A stretch of 64,000 nt of DNA from Cubamyces lactineus (taxonomy: Eukaryota; Basidiomycota; Agaricomycetes; Polyporales; Polyporaceae), in the NCBI GenBank assembly GCA_022376465.1, contig JACDTU010000037.1, forward strand, positions 19,163 to 83,162. Reading direction: 5' to 3'. Position numbers and translations under genes: made by a program. The notes below the pieces were generated by a model, which saw only the letters and a list, made by a program, of their open reading frames with translations, did not search any database and was not told where the DNA came from. Position 1 is the first letter of the stretch, and each line of letters opens with the position of its first letter. Positions 22,726-32,430 of this stretch are shown piece by piece.

Positions 22726-22739
22726 GGTTATGAGCCCTG
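22726..22739 (+). other. Copia primer-binding site for half-tRNA-iMet
   Basis: GGTTATGAGCCCTG begins immediately after the LTR and is complementary to the anticodon arm of initiator tRNA-Met (anticodon CAT), not to its 3' end. This half-tRNA priming is known for copia and Ty5. Confidence 0.8.
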
Positions 22740-23236
22740 TGCTACAACTTGTTGCTGCTTCTGTCGACATCTCTGCGCGCACCCTCCCTTCGTCGACATC
22801 GCTGTTGTGCACCCTCCCCTCCATTATTCCTAAACTCTTGACTGTTGCCCACCGACACTGCTACCAGGGGGACATTTCTGCGCTTGTGACGCAGCCCTGA
22901 GTGCTTTTACTATAGCCCTAGTACTCAGTAGGCTGTACAGCTCTTTGTAGCGAGCTCTTTCTAGTATCCCTGGGTCAGGCCTCGCACTTGCGACAGCCAG
23001 CCCTTGTATCCGGGTTCTTTAGGAACTTAGGACCGGAGGACAACCATCTGGACCCTCCTTACGATACTCTTTTTTGTCGGATAGCAGTACATAGTTTTTC
23101 TTGGGCACAGTTGGCAACTTCTACCCAGATTTTCGGGCATTTCAGCTGTCTGGATCTCTGGTTCTCCTGAACAGGTGTTCCCATCTACCAGGACTTCTCG
23201 GTGCACACAGCAAGTCAATCATCGCGTTTTTTCTGA

Positions 23237-23698
23237 ACTGTTTTGGAGCCGACCACAGCGGAACCTCTTGCCATAGATTCTGAGGAGGAAGTCGACGCCA
23301 CTCTCGACAACCCTTCGGAATCATCTGCCTTTGATTGTTCTGGGCTTATCCACTTCTTCGACGTCGACGAGAACCTCGACCGTTACTACGACCCAGAAGA
23401 CGACAGCTACTTTGCTTGCGATAGCTTCCCCTGTCCTAATCGCTACCAGAACCTTTAAGAGCCTCCACCCGGTAACGTCTGGGCTGTAGTCCCAGAACCT
23501 TGGCAAGTTACTCCGCTTCCTCCTTCTTCGACAGAAGAAGAAGAAGACCTAGAATCAGTCTACGAGCTTTCACCTCTCCTTGCTCCCACACCCCTTCCTC
23601 CGGACGCGCCTCTCCAATTCGCGCCTCCACAATCTCCACTTCCTACACTCGATCTCACAGAGAACCTCGTTGATTCGCCCCAATTCTTTCTCCTCACT
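23237..23698 (+). other. Acidic/Pro-rich reading frame upstream of copia gag, one stop
   Basis: In frame with the polyprotein. It opens after a TGA at 23234, reads EPLAIDSEEEVDATLDNPSE and then Asp/Glu- and Pro-rich sequence, has one TAA at 23456, and runs on through EEEEDLESVYELSPLLAPT into the ATG at 23699. No ATG heads it. It is either a former N-terminal Gag extension or sequence joined by splicing. Confidence 0.4.
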
Positions 23699-26600
23699 AT
23701 GGGCGACATCAAACCTGAATCCGTCCCTCTCCTTTCTTCGGCCAGCCAGTACACCGACTGGGCTGCGAAGATGAAGGGTCTCCTCATGTTCATGAACTGC
23801 TGGGATGTAGTCTCTTCGGAGACGACTGAACCTACCGACGCTGAGGAGCGCAAGGAGTATAGGAAGAAGAATGCTCAGGCATGCGGTCTGCTCTTCATGA
23901 GGACTGGGCCTAGCTTCCACTATCTCCTCGAAACGAAGACGACCAACAGCACCTCCTCTCCGGCCAATCTCACTGCCAAAGAGATGTGGGATGCGCTGAA
24001 AGACAAGTTTGGGAAACCGAACTCTGCGCACGTTTGGGGTCTCTTCGAGTCGCTCATCAGCGAGTCTCGCATGTCGGACCAGCGTTCGCTTCAGGATCAG
24101 ATGAGTCGGATCGTCACGCGTATCCGCGAGATCTCGACCAATGGCCTGAAATTAGAGGACAACATCCAGGCCCTCATCCTTCTCTCCAAGGTCCCAGAGT
24201 CCTACCGACCTATGATTTCTGCGCTCATGGCCACTATGGACCTCGACAAGATCACCGTCGACGTCATCCTCGAGAAGTCTCTCTCTGAGGAAGCCATGCG
24301 CAAGACTGGTCAGTCCGCTGCTCGGATCTCCAAGACCAAGCCCAAGCCGTCCGGCCCCTGCAACTTCTGTGGCAGTCAGACCCATCACGAGTCCACTTGC
24401 TACAAGAAGCACCCCGAGCTTCGCCCCAAGGGCAACAAGGGTAAGGGCAACGGTGGCAAGAAGAAGGACAAGGACAAGGACAAGGATAAAGGGAAGGGAA
24501 AGGACAATTCTCATGACCATGCGCACGTCTCGGCCAATGTACTTGTAGCTGAATCCGGCTCTAACATGCACGCTTCTTTCTATGATGCGGCGAAAGCTGC
24601 TGCTGGTGTGCGGTATACTCGTTGGCTGATGGATTCTGGCGCATCTCAGCATGTCACTTGGTGCTTTGACGACTTCACCGAGTACGAACCCTTCGACAAA
24701 CCGCTGACCTTCAATACCGCCTCATCTGGCGAAGGTTCGGTTATTCAGGGACTCGGTCAAGGCACTGTTAAAGCTGAGACTCTTGTCGATGGTCAACGGT
24801 GGACTATCACTCTTCCGAACGTCTGCTATGTGCCTCAGGCCTCTGCACGACTGTTCTCCACCGGTACCATTGAGAAGAATGGTTATTCTCTCTTCCAAGG
24901 AGCGAGGAAGATGATGATCTTCGACAAGCAGCCGGAAGGCGCTGTCGACTCAGGCTCGACGATTCGAATCAAGGGTCGAAAGATCCTTGAGGCACCGTAC
25001 AATCCTGCGAGCAATCTCTATGATTTGACTCTGGAGATTCTTCTGAACAGGCACGTCCACCTCAACATTCGCAGTTATAAGACCTGGCATCGTCGCTTTG
25101 GTCATGCAGGCAAGGAGCCTCTTCGCCACCTGCCTAAGAACGTAAAAGGTGTTGACCAGCTTGATCCTGCGGATGATGAACCGTGTGAGGGTTGTGCCTT
25201 TGGCAAATCCCACAGACTCCCTTTCCCGCCATCAGAAAAGCGTGCGACTGAGCCTCTCAAGCTCGTCCACACTGATCTTGATGGGCCAATGCGCACTGCG
25301 TCAGTTGGCAGCGGATTCAAGTACTTCGCTAGTTTCATCGATGATTACTCCGGTCTCGCCCGTGCTTATTTCCTGAAGTACAAGTCGGATGCCTTCAAAG
25401 CGTTCAAGGACTTCAAGGCTTGGGCTGAGAATCAAACCGGGAGGAAAATCAAGCGAGTCCGCTCTGATCGTGGTGGGGAGTACACATCAAACGAGTTCTC
25501 CGAGCTTCTCCGCAGTCTAGGGATCGAGCACCACAAAACTATGCCTGATTCGCCTCAGCAGAATGGACGCGCTGAACGCTGGAACCGTACAATCACTGAA
25601 AAAGCTCTGTCTATGCTTCACCACGCTGGACTTAGTCACGGTTTCTGGCAACTCGCTATCGAGGCAGCCGTTCATATCTATAATCGTCAGCCTATGCGTC
25701 GCCTGAAATGGCGGTGCCCCATCACTCTGTGGGATGGGACCATCCCTGATGTGTCCTATTTCCGCGTTTTTGGCTGCAAAGCCTACGTTCACGTGCATAA
25801 GGACAAGCGCAAAGGGAAACTCGACAAGAAGGCTGTCGAGATGATCTTTGTCGGGTATGAGCAGGGTTCCAAGGAGTATAAATTCTGGAATCCAGCCACC
25901 CACTCTATCGTTGTATCTCGCGATGTGATCTTCGACGAAGAGTCTTTTCCTGCACGCAAGATTCCTGGCAATCGTCCTGTTACCCCAGACGATAGTCCGT
26001 TCTCAGATCAAGAAGTCCCTTCAGACGATGCCTCCAATGCTGAGCCTGAAAACTTCGAGATCGATATCCCTCTTCCTATTCCTCTCCCAGAGGCTGCACC
26101 TCCTGCGCCTCCTGCACCTCCAGAGCAACCTGCTCCCCCTCCTCCGCAACAACCTAATCCACCACCTGCTGTTCCTCCGCCACGGCCTAACCATCAGCGA
26201 AATCGTCATGAGCCAGTGGGAGGTCCTAGCATAGCGCGTGATCGCCCTCGTCGTGAGAACGTTCCTAGACCTCAGCGCTACAGGGACAGTGTGTACGGTG
26301 ATGAGCCACCTGCAAAGGTTGATGCTCGTACAGACGCGGAAGGGAACTTGGAGGACGATGAACAAGTTGTACAGTCTATCATTGCAATGCTCGCCGCCGC
26401 AACCCATAAGCCTGGCATTCCTAACTCTCATCGGCAAGCCATGGCATCTCCAGATGCGGAGAAGTGGCGTGCAGCTGAGAAGGCAGAGTACGACTCGCTC
26501 ATTGAGAACAAGACCTGGCTCCTTGTGCCTAGGCCAAAGAACTGACAAGTCGTCGCCAATCGTTGGGTGTATGACATCAAGCATGATGGTCGGTACAAGG

Positions 26601-27964
26601 CTCGTCTTGTGGCCAAGGGTTTTACTCAGGTCTGGGGGGAGGATTACAATGAAACCTTCTCGCCTGTTGCGCGTTTTGAGTCGATTCGTTACCTTCTCGC
26701 GCACGCTGCGCTTGAGGACTGGGACATCGAGTCAATGGATGTCAAAACTGCATTCTTGAACGGCAACTTGGAGGAGGAGATCTACATAGAACAGCCTGAG
26801 GGCTGGGTTGTTCCTGGCAAGGAAAACTTCGTGTGTCTATTGCTGAAAGCAATCTACGGCTTGAAGCAGGCATCTCGTCAATGGAACGCCAAGATACACC
26901 AAATCTCGCTAGATCTGGGATTCATACGGACATACTCTGATGCCGGAGTCTACGTATATCGGCGACATAGGGGGGATTCCGTCACGATCATCGTTCTGTA
27001 TGTCGACGATCTACTCCTCATGGGTGACAAGCCTGGCCATATCAAGGCTACTAAGGAGGCCTTGATGCAGCGGTTCAAGATGACGGATCTGGGTCCTGTC
27101 TCGCGTTTTCTTGGTCTGAACATTGTTCGCGATCGTAAAGCTCAAACGATCGACATCGACCAGATAGACTACATCCAGTCCGTTCTCGAACGTTTTGACA
27201 TGGCCGACTGCAAGCCGGCTCGCACTCCTCTCCCTGCTGGTGCTGTACTGGAGAAATCTAGTCACACCGCCGCCGATCACTCCCGGAAACGGTACCAGAG
27301 CCTAATTGGCAGTCTGCTCTATGCGACTTTGGGTACACGTCCGGATATCTCCTTCGCGGTCCAGAAGTTGTCTCAGTACAACTCTAATCCTAGTGACGCA
27401 CACTGGAACTATGCCAAGTATGTTCTGCGGTACCTGCAAGGGACCAAAGACTACCGGTTGCGTTACTTCGGTTCCTCGAATGACGGTCTTTTGGGTTATT
27501 CAGACTCAGACTGGGCAGAGGACCGTGATGACCGCAGGTCCACTGGAGCTTACGTCTTCTTGATGGCAGGCGGCGCTATTTCCTGGCAGTCTAGGAAACA
27601 GCCGACTGTTTCGCTCTCCTCGACCGAGGCGGAATACAAGGCTGCATCAGACGCTTGTCGTCAAGTTGTATGGCTTCGCACGTTTGGTGAAGAGTTGGGG
27701 GACGACATCTCTCGTCCTACACCCTTGTGTCTCGACAACCAAGGGTCCATCTTCTTGTCGGTTAATCCCGTCACCGAGCGTCGCATGAAGCACGTCGACG
27801 TCCAGTACCACTACACTCGCGAACAAGCTGAGTTAGGGACGATCGACATCTTCTACGTAGCGACAGAGGATCAACTAGCTGATTCCTTGACGAAGAATGT
27901 CTCCTTCTCTATATTGGAGCGCTTCAGAAAGGCGATTGGTCTAGTCTCTCCCTCCGCAGTTTGA
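23699..27964 (+). pseudogene. Copia Gag-Pol polyprotein with one in-frame TGA
   Basis: 1,421 codons with a single stop (TGA at 26543, codon 949). Domains in order: UBN2-type Gag (about 20-200); zinc knuckle CNFCGSQTHHESTC (CX2CX4HX4C); a Lys-rich linker; aspartic protease WLMDSGASQH; GAG-pre-integrase HRRFGHAG with CEGCAFGK; integrase core with HTDLDGPM, RSDRGGEY and the later Glu in NGRAERWNRTI; a Pro-rich linker. The TGA follows, then reverse transcriptase with VKTAFLNGNLEEEIYIEQP and YVDDLLLMG, and RNase H with GYSDSDWAEDRDDRRSTGAY and SLSSTEAEYKA. Apart from the TGA between integrase and RT the frame is clean, so inactivation is recent, or the stop is read through. Confidence 0.9.
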
Positions 27965-27975
27965 ACGAGTGGGAG

Positions 27976-28510
27976 TGTTGAACTTCCAGGTTATCGGCTG
28001 TGCCGGACCGGGAATGTGGACCTTGTGGCTGTGGCGCCTACAACGCACATAGCATGGACTTTATTCCTTTTATGGACTGCTCAGTGTACGTACTGTAGTT
28101 GGACATTCTTTCATTCCCTCCATCTTTCCGTTGCGTTCTACACTGCTACGGATCCTTCCAGAGGGTTCTATATCTATGACACCATATGTCGTGATACTCG
28201 CACCATTGTCTTACTCATCGTACATAGGGATCACATGCCTCCTTTCTTCGCTTACTCATGGCACTCCTCTCTCAGTATATAAGGAGGACATTCTTCGCCC
28301 CTACTCTTCAGTCGTTCGCTCACAGACTGAAGAGTAAGTTCCTTCATTACCTATGCCTTTATATGCAGTTACTTACCAAGTACTTGTAGCTCTCTTTGTG
28401 TCGCTTACAGGTACTTGTATTATGCAATATAGTTGTTCGCTCACAGACTGAAGACTCTCTTTGTGTCGCTTACAGGTCGCTCCCAGCCTTCTAGGTTCAG
28501 AAGTTCGTCA
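27976..28510 (+). repeat. Copia 3' LTR
   Basis: 535 bp, preceded by the purine tract GAGTGGGAG, with TATATAAGG at 28276. Followed by target duplication CCTGT. Confidence 0.95.
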
Positions 28511-28636
28511 CCTGTCGCCCACGTCGATGTCTCCTCCAACCATGCTGCGAAGCGCGCCAAGACGCTCACTCCGTTCGACATCGAGCCGTACTTCTCGAGT
28601 GTCCCCGAGAGGTTGATCCAATCCGCAGTGCCCTAG
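28511..28636 (+). pseudogene. FunK1 copy 1, 3' remnant
   Basis: Removing the two insertions and one copy of each duplication joins ...RLYIP to QHPVAHVDVSSNHAAKRAK in frame; the frame then runs to a TAG at 28636, ending VPERLIQSAVP. The KRAK basic patch resembles the tails of other FunK1 copies here. This proves that both elements lie within one former gene. Confidence 0.8.
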
Positions 28637-29115
28637 CCTTTTGGACTGGCTCTGTGTATGCCCATGTATTGTCGCGTAGTTGTGTAGAATCTCAGACCCT
28701 GCAATCCGTTGTATTTCTAGTCATGTATACTTTCAATCTATACATCCCAGCCGTCGTTATTGCAACGTTGCCTCCGCACAATGTACGCTTCGCAAGTTAG
28801 ATGTTCCAGCAATGTTGGAACAGTTGCAGCTTCTGCGATAGCCTAATTCTGCCGGTTGTTGGGCCCCCGTATCAATCCATCGTAACCACTGAGAAGTCGC
28901 GCGACTCAGAGAGAATAGGCCTGCGCGTGATGGACGGAGTGTATATTTAGCGTAAATGCCGCGCGCACGATATATAGCAGAGTACGAGTAGTTACGGCCA
29001 GGCACTAGAGGACAAAGCACATAGTACCGGATGCGCTAGGGGCGTGTGCATGAGCAATTGTGGTGAGAAACGGCGACATCGAACCGTGACAGTATCGTAA
29101 TCTGGACAGAGGTAT
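28637..29115. other. No gene seen
   Basis: 3' flank of FunK1 copy 1, up to the Gypsy element. No coding or repeat signal recognised. Confidence 0.5.
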
Positions 29116-29657
29116 TGTTACAAATGTACGATAGGCGTCTTACGAACTGTACGATTTGGTATGGTCTCTACTTCCGTCTCTGTACTATACGAATATGGCG
29201 GACTCTAGGATTCTAGCTACGGTTCTTAAAGACAGGAATGGTCTCGTATTATCTAGGACTCTCTAGGACTTTCTATGCACAGTTACTGCTGCACAGTGCA
29301 CAGTTACTTCCGCGCAGTGCACAGGCGCTTCTGCACAGTCCACAGCAGCACTGCCACAGTGTTACTAGGTTCGACTAGCGCTGACTACTACGCACCAGAA
29401 AGTCCATGTACACGCTAGAACATTCCGTTTACAGGCCTGCATACATGTATATAAGAGGCGACGCCATAGAGCGACCCTCAGCTTTCAGTCTCTTCGCGAA
29501 ATACGACTTTGGTTGCTCGTTAACTCGCTTTCAACTGCAAATACTACTACGCGCTTATCTTCGACAAGCTAGGGCTAGTAGCTGAATAGATACAAGCTCT
29601 CTATTCATTGACGTCTTAAGGCTTGATAGTTTAAGAGTCACGCTCGAAAGCGTAACA
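29116..29657 (+). repeat. Gypsy 5' LTR
   Basis: TATATAAG box at 29448. Upstream of it a cluster of CACAGTTACT/CAGTGCACAG imperfect repeats (29278-29360). The likely transcript start is near 29480, where AGCTTTCAGTC matches the primer site in reverse complement. Confidence 0.95.
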
Positions 29658-30559
29658 TTAGACTGAAAGCTTTAACCCTCCACTTGTTAAAAGTGCAGAG
29701 GCCTACGTCGGAAGACAACGACTACGAAACGCATCAGAACTCTCTCTTGCTCGTAACGTACAGAGAGACGATAGTCAATACGGAGGGAACTACACAACCC
29801 CCATTGCGACAATCACCCAGGGTACTAGGCGGAAGGAACAAAACACTGCCGAGCTTACCACCACTCGCGATCCCGGAGAATATAGTTGCTCTCCCAAGAT
29901 CGCCAGGAGGATCCCCATTCCCCTTGATAAGAGGTTTTAGCTCGACAATCCCTTACGTAGAAAGTACCAGTTCGACATCGTCGGGTCGGAGCACTCGAGT
30001 ATCGGAACAAGAACCCGCGTTTCAGAGAACAGACGAGTGGAGAGAATATAGGAATTCTCTGGCCATTCAGGCGGAATCAGGAGTAGCAATAGGCGTACCC
30101 ATTCCAACCCGAGCGAGTCCAGGAACGGATAGTTCGGATCGATCGACTCCAGAAACTAGTGTTGAAGAAGCATCCTCAACGGCAGGGATATTCTATCGGA
30201 GAACACAGCTTCCGGTGCACGCGATCGATACACTTCGAGTTATAGCAGATAACTTGGAAGTACTAGGACAGGAAGACTTCACGAGGAGATATCACACGAC
30301 TCTCGAACGAGCCCATCGATACATAACTCAGGTCATCCAGACACTCGAATTTATTCCAAGACAAGCTGTTACGCCTCCAACGAGGGTACGGAACTTTGCG
30401 GGATATCTTCAGAACCAGATTGACTACCTGCGAGCAAAGGTCCTCAATCCGGAGAACTACGCAGATATAGACCTCGAAGAAAATCTTAGGAAATTTCGTA
30501 GTTGCCTCCGAGCTAGGGAACTACATCAGGCTTTCCTACGACAAGCACAACGTGTATGA
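29630..30559 (+). CDS. Gypsy ORF1: open frame without any ATG, ends on gag start
   Basis: Open from 29630 (inside the LTR) to TGA 30557-30559: 309 codons, not one of them Met. There is in fact no ATG in any frame from 29461 to 30555. The stop overlaps the gag start as ATGA. Composition is Ser/Thr/Pro-rich in the first half; the second half is helical (LRVIADNLEVLGQEDFTRRY, LEENLRKFRSCLRARELHQ), as in a matrix- or capsid-like domain, but I recognise no family. It can be translated only from a non-AUG codon, or after splicing from an AUG-containing exon not visible here; alternatively it is untranslated and scanning reaches gag. Confidence 0.5.
   Translation, partial: FKSHARKRNIRLKALTLHLLKVQRPTSEDNDYETHQNSLLLVTYRETIVNTEGTTQPPLRQSPRVLGGRNKTLPSLPPLAIPENIVALPRSPGGSPFPLIRGFSSTIPYVESTSSTSSGRSTRVSEQEPAFQRTDEWREYRNSLAIQAESGVAIGVPIPTRASPGTDSSDRSTPETSVEEASSTAGIFYRRTQLPVHAIDTLRVIADNLEVLGQEDFTRRYHTTLERAHRYITQVIQTLEFIPRQAVTPPTRVRNFAGYLQNQIDYLRAKVLNPENYADIDLEENLRKFRSCLRARELHQAFLRQAQRV
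29661..29671 (+). other. Gypsy self-priming primer-binding site
   Basis: GACTGAAAGCT, three bases after the 5' LTR, is the exact 11-nt reverse complement of AGCTTTCAGTC at 29480-29490 (37838-37848 in the 3' LTR), about 30 bp downstream of the TATA box. This is the Tf1/sushi arrangement, in which the mRNA 5' end folds back as primer. Confidence 0.75.
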
Positions 30560-32430
30560 GTTCAGCTGAACCATATAGTTGTTCAAGGTTATATCATCTC
30601 TACAACTCCGACAAAGCTCGGGACGTATACTATCGAGAAAGCGTAGACAAGTGGAATTTTTGCACCAACGAAAGGTGTCCACTTCGGTACAACACTAAGG
30701 AGGTTCCAAACGTCAAGCACGCATCGGCTTTAATCCTAACACACTCTTCACAAGAGCGGGATATTACTAACACCCACGGACGACAACCCGCGTTAGTCAA
30801 GAAGCCACTACTTGCTGGAAAAGCTACTGGTCGGATTAATAGTCCGAGAGTTGTGTCAGGATCGTTTCCGACTTCAAGAGTAGGAACCCCAAAACCTCAA
30901 GAATCCGAATCACCTAAGGAATCAGGTCCATCCTTCAAGGAGAAAGGAAAGGAGACCGAACCGCCTAAGGTAGAGGACTCGGACAAGGAGGACGAGACTT
31001 TTCGGACGACGGTCGAAGCACCTGAACCGAAAATCGAAGAAACTATTCGGATTAAGGTCGTAGTACCTGCACCGAAAACAGAAGACACTCGGGTCGAGGC
31101 AGAAACACCTGAACCGAGAGAAGAGCATATTCAGACAGAGGTCGAAGAGACTAAATCTGAATTGGAGTATACTGGTCGCAGCGCAACCCCAGAATTTGTA
31201 CGAAAATCAGTACCATCGTACATGTCGGGAACAGCGACAGGGGAGTCCATTTCTGGAGCCCATAGATATGCGTTCACTCCGCAAGGGCAAGGCTCAGAAG
31301 GAGAAAGATACGGGTCTTTATCAAGTGGACCAGCCCCTCGGGCAACGGCAATTTCTGGAGGAGTTATCAATCCTTCTGGAGGTGGAGGAGGAGGCGGACC
31401 AGGTAGGCCCGGAGGTCGGCCTGACCCTGAGCCTTCAGATCCCTACTCCCCAGGAGGAGGACCACCAGGACCAGACCCAGACCCGGAACCGCAAGAAGCT
31501 CCAGGAAATGCGCCGCAAGGACACGGAAAGGGCAAGATCAAGGACCCTGAGGTCTTCAACGGAGACCGAGACAAAACCAGGTCCTTCCTTAATCAACTGT
31601 TCCTGTTGTTCACGGCGCGACCCCACGACTTCGTTAATGATTACACGAAGGTGGCGACGGCCCTATCCTTCATGGAAGGGGACAATATAAACTACTGGAA
31701 GGACATCACAATTCAGCGAGCTGAAGAGGAAATTAGACCGGGAGTCTATCGAGGATTTGACTCTTGGCCGGTCTTCAAAAGGAATTTCCTGCTCGCATTT
31801 GCCCCAGTAGACGAGGTGGACGACTCTATGGTTAATCTCACGACAATACAGCTCAAGGACTACTCTTCAGTTGATGAGTTCAATGCGAGGTTCATGGATC
31901 TAGCTCTCAAGGGAAAAATTCTGGACCCAGCAGCGCAACTGGCCCTGTACAGGAATGCGCTTCCAGAATATTTACTTAAGAAGATATCCATGTCGTACCC
32001 TCCGCCGACGACCATTGAAGAGTGGATGACTAGGACTAAGGAGATCGACCATAGCTATCACCTTACGGAGAAGATTTTGGCTAATCGCAGAGGACGCAAG
32101 GCCAAAACCTCGAAGACTAGGAAGAATGTCAAGACGGTTAATATCGAGGACGACTCGCTCGATATTAACAAGCTCTCTGTCAAGGAGAGACAGGAGCTGC
32201 AAGACAAGGGACTATGTTTCCGGTGCAGGAAGCCGGGACATATTTCTAGAGACTGTCCTTCTAAACCTAAGAAGCCCGGCAAACCCGTCAGTCGGAAGGT
32301 ACGACAGGTTACCGACGAGGACTTAGAGGACGAGTCTGAGGAGATCTCAGACGAAGAGGACGAAGAGGACGAAGAGGACAATATTTCTATTAACGCACTC
32401 AGGGCTACAGATTTTGAGACGGGTTTTTAG
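30556..32430 (+). CDS. Gypsy Gag
   Basis: 624 codons from the first AUG of the element transcript. The N-terminus holds a small Cys pair (NFCTNERCPLRYN), followed by a long disordered Glu/Pro/Lys region with repeated VEAPEPK/VVPAPK/EAETPEP units (about 110-200) and a Gly/Pro run. The retrotransposon gag domain follows (KIKDPEVFNGDRDKTRSFLN to HSYHLTEKI, about 325-510). A CCHC knuckle CFRCRKPGHISRDC lies near 555, then an acidic tail (about 595-610). It ends ETGF-stop inside a -1 slippery site. Packages the element RNA into particles. Confidence 0.93.
   Translation: MSSAEPYSCSRLYHLYNSDKARDVYYRESVDKWNFCTNERCPLRYNTKEVPNVKHASALILTHSSQERDITNTHGRQPALVKKPLLAGKATGRINSPRVVSGSFPTSRVGTPKPQESESPKESGPSFKEKGKETEPPKVEDSDKEDETFRTTVEAPEPKIEETIRIKVVVPAPKTEDTRVEAETPEPREEHIQTEVEETKSELEYTGRSATPEFVRKSVPSYMSGTATGESISGAHRYAFTPQGQGSEGERYGSLSSGPAPRATAISGGVINPSGGGGGGGPGRPGGRPDPEPSDPYSPGGGPPGPDPDPEPQEAPGNAPQGHGKGKIKDPEVFNGDRDKTRSFLNQLFLLFTARPHDFVNDYTKVATALSFMEGDNINYWKDITIQRAEEEIRPGVYRGFDSWPVFKRNFLLAFAPVDEVDDSMVNLTTIQLKDYSSVDEFNARFMDLALKGKILDPAAQLALYRNALPEYLLKKISMSYPPPTTIEEWMTRTKEIDHSYHLTEKILANRRGRKAKTSKTRKNVKTVNIEDDSLDINKLSVKERQELQDKGLCFRCRKPGHISRDCPSKPKKPGKPVSRKVRQVTDEDLEDESEEISDEEDEEDEEDNISINALRATDFETGF

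Larger units (their letters stand above)
22191..28510 (+). mobile_element. Ty1/Copia LTR retrotransposon
   Basis: 6,320 bp with 535-bp LTRs beginning TGTTGAAC and ending TTCGTCA. Target duplication CCTGT at 22186-22190 and 28511-28515. The LTRs differ at three positions by eye (two near CGCACACAACATGG, one in CCTTTTAGG). Gene order protease-integrase-RT-RNase H is Copia-type. One in-frame TGA in the polyprotein. Confidence 0.95.
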
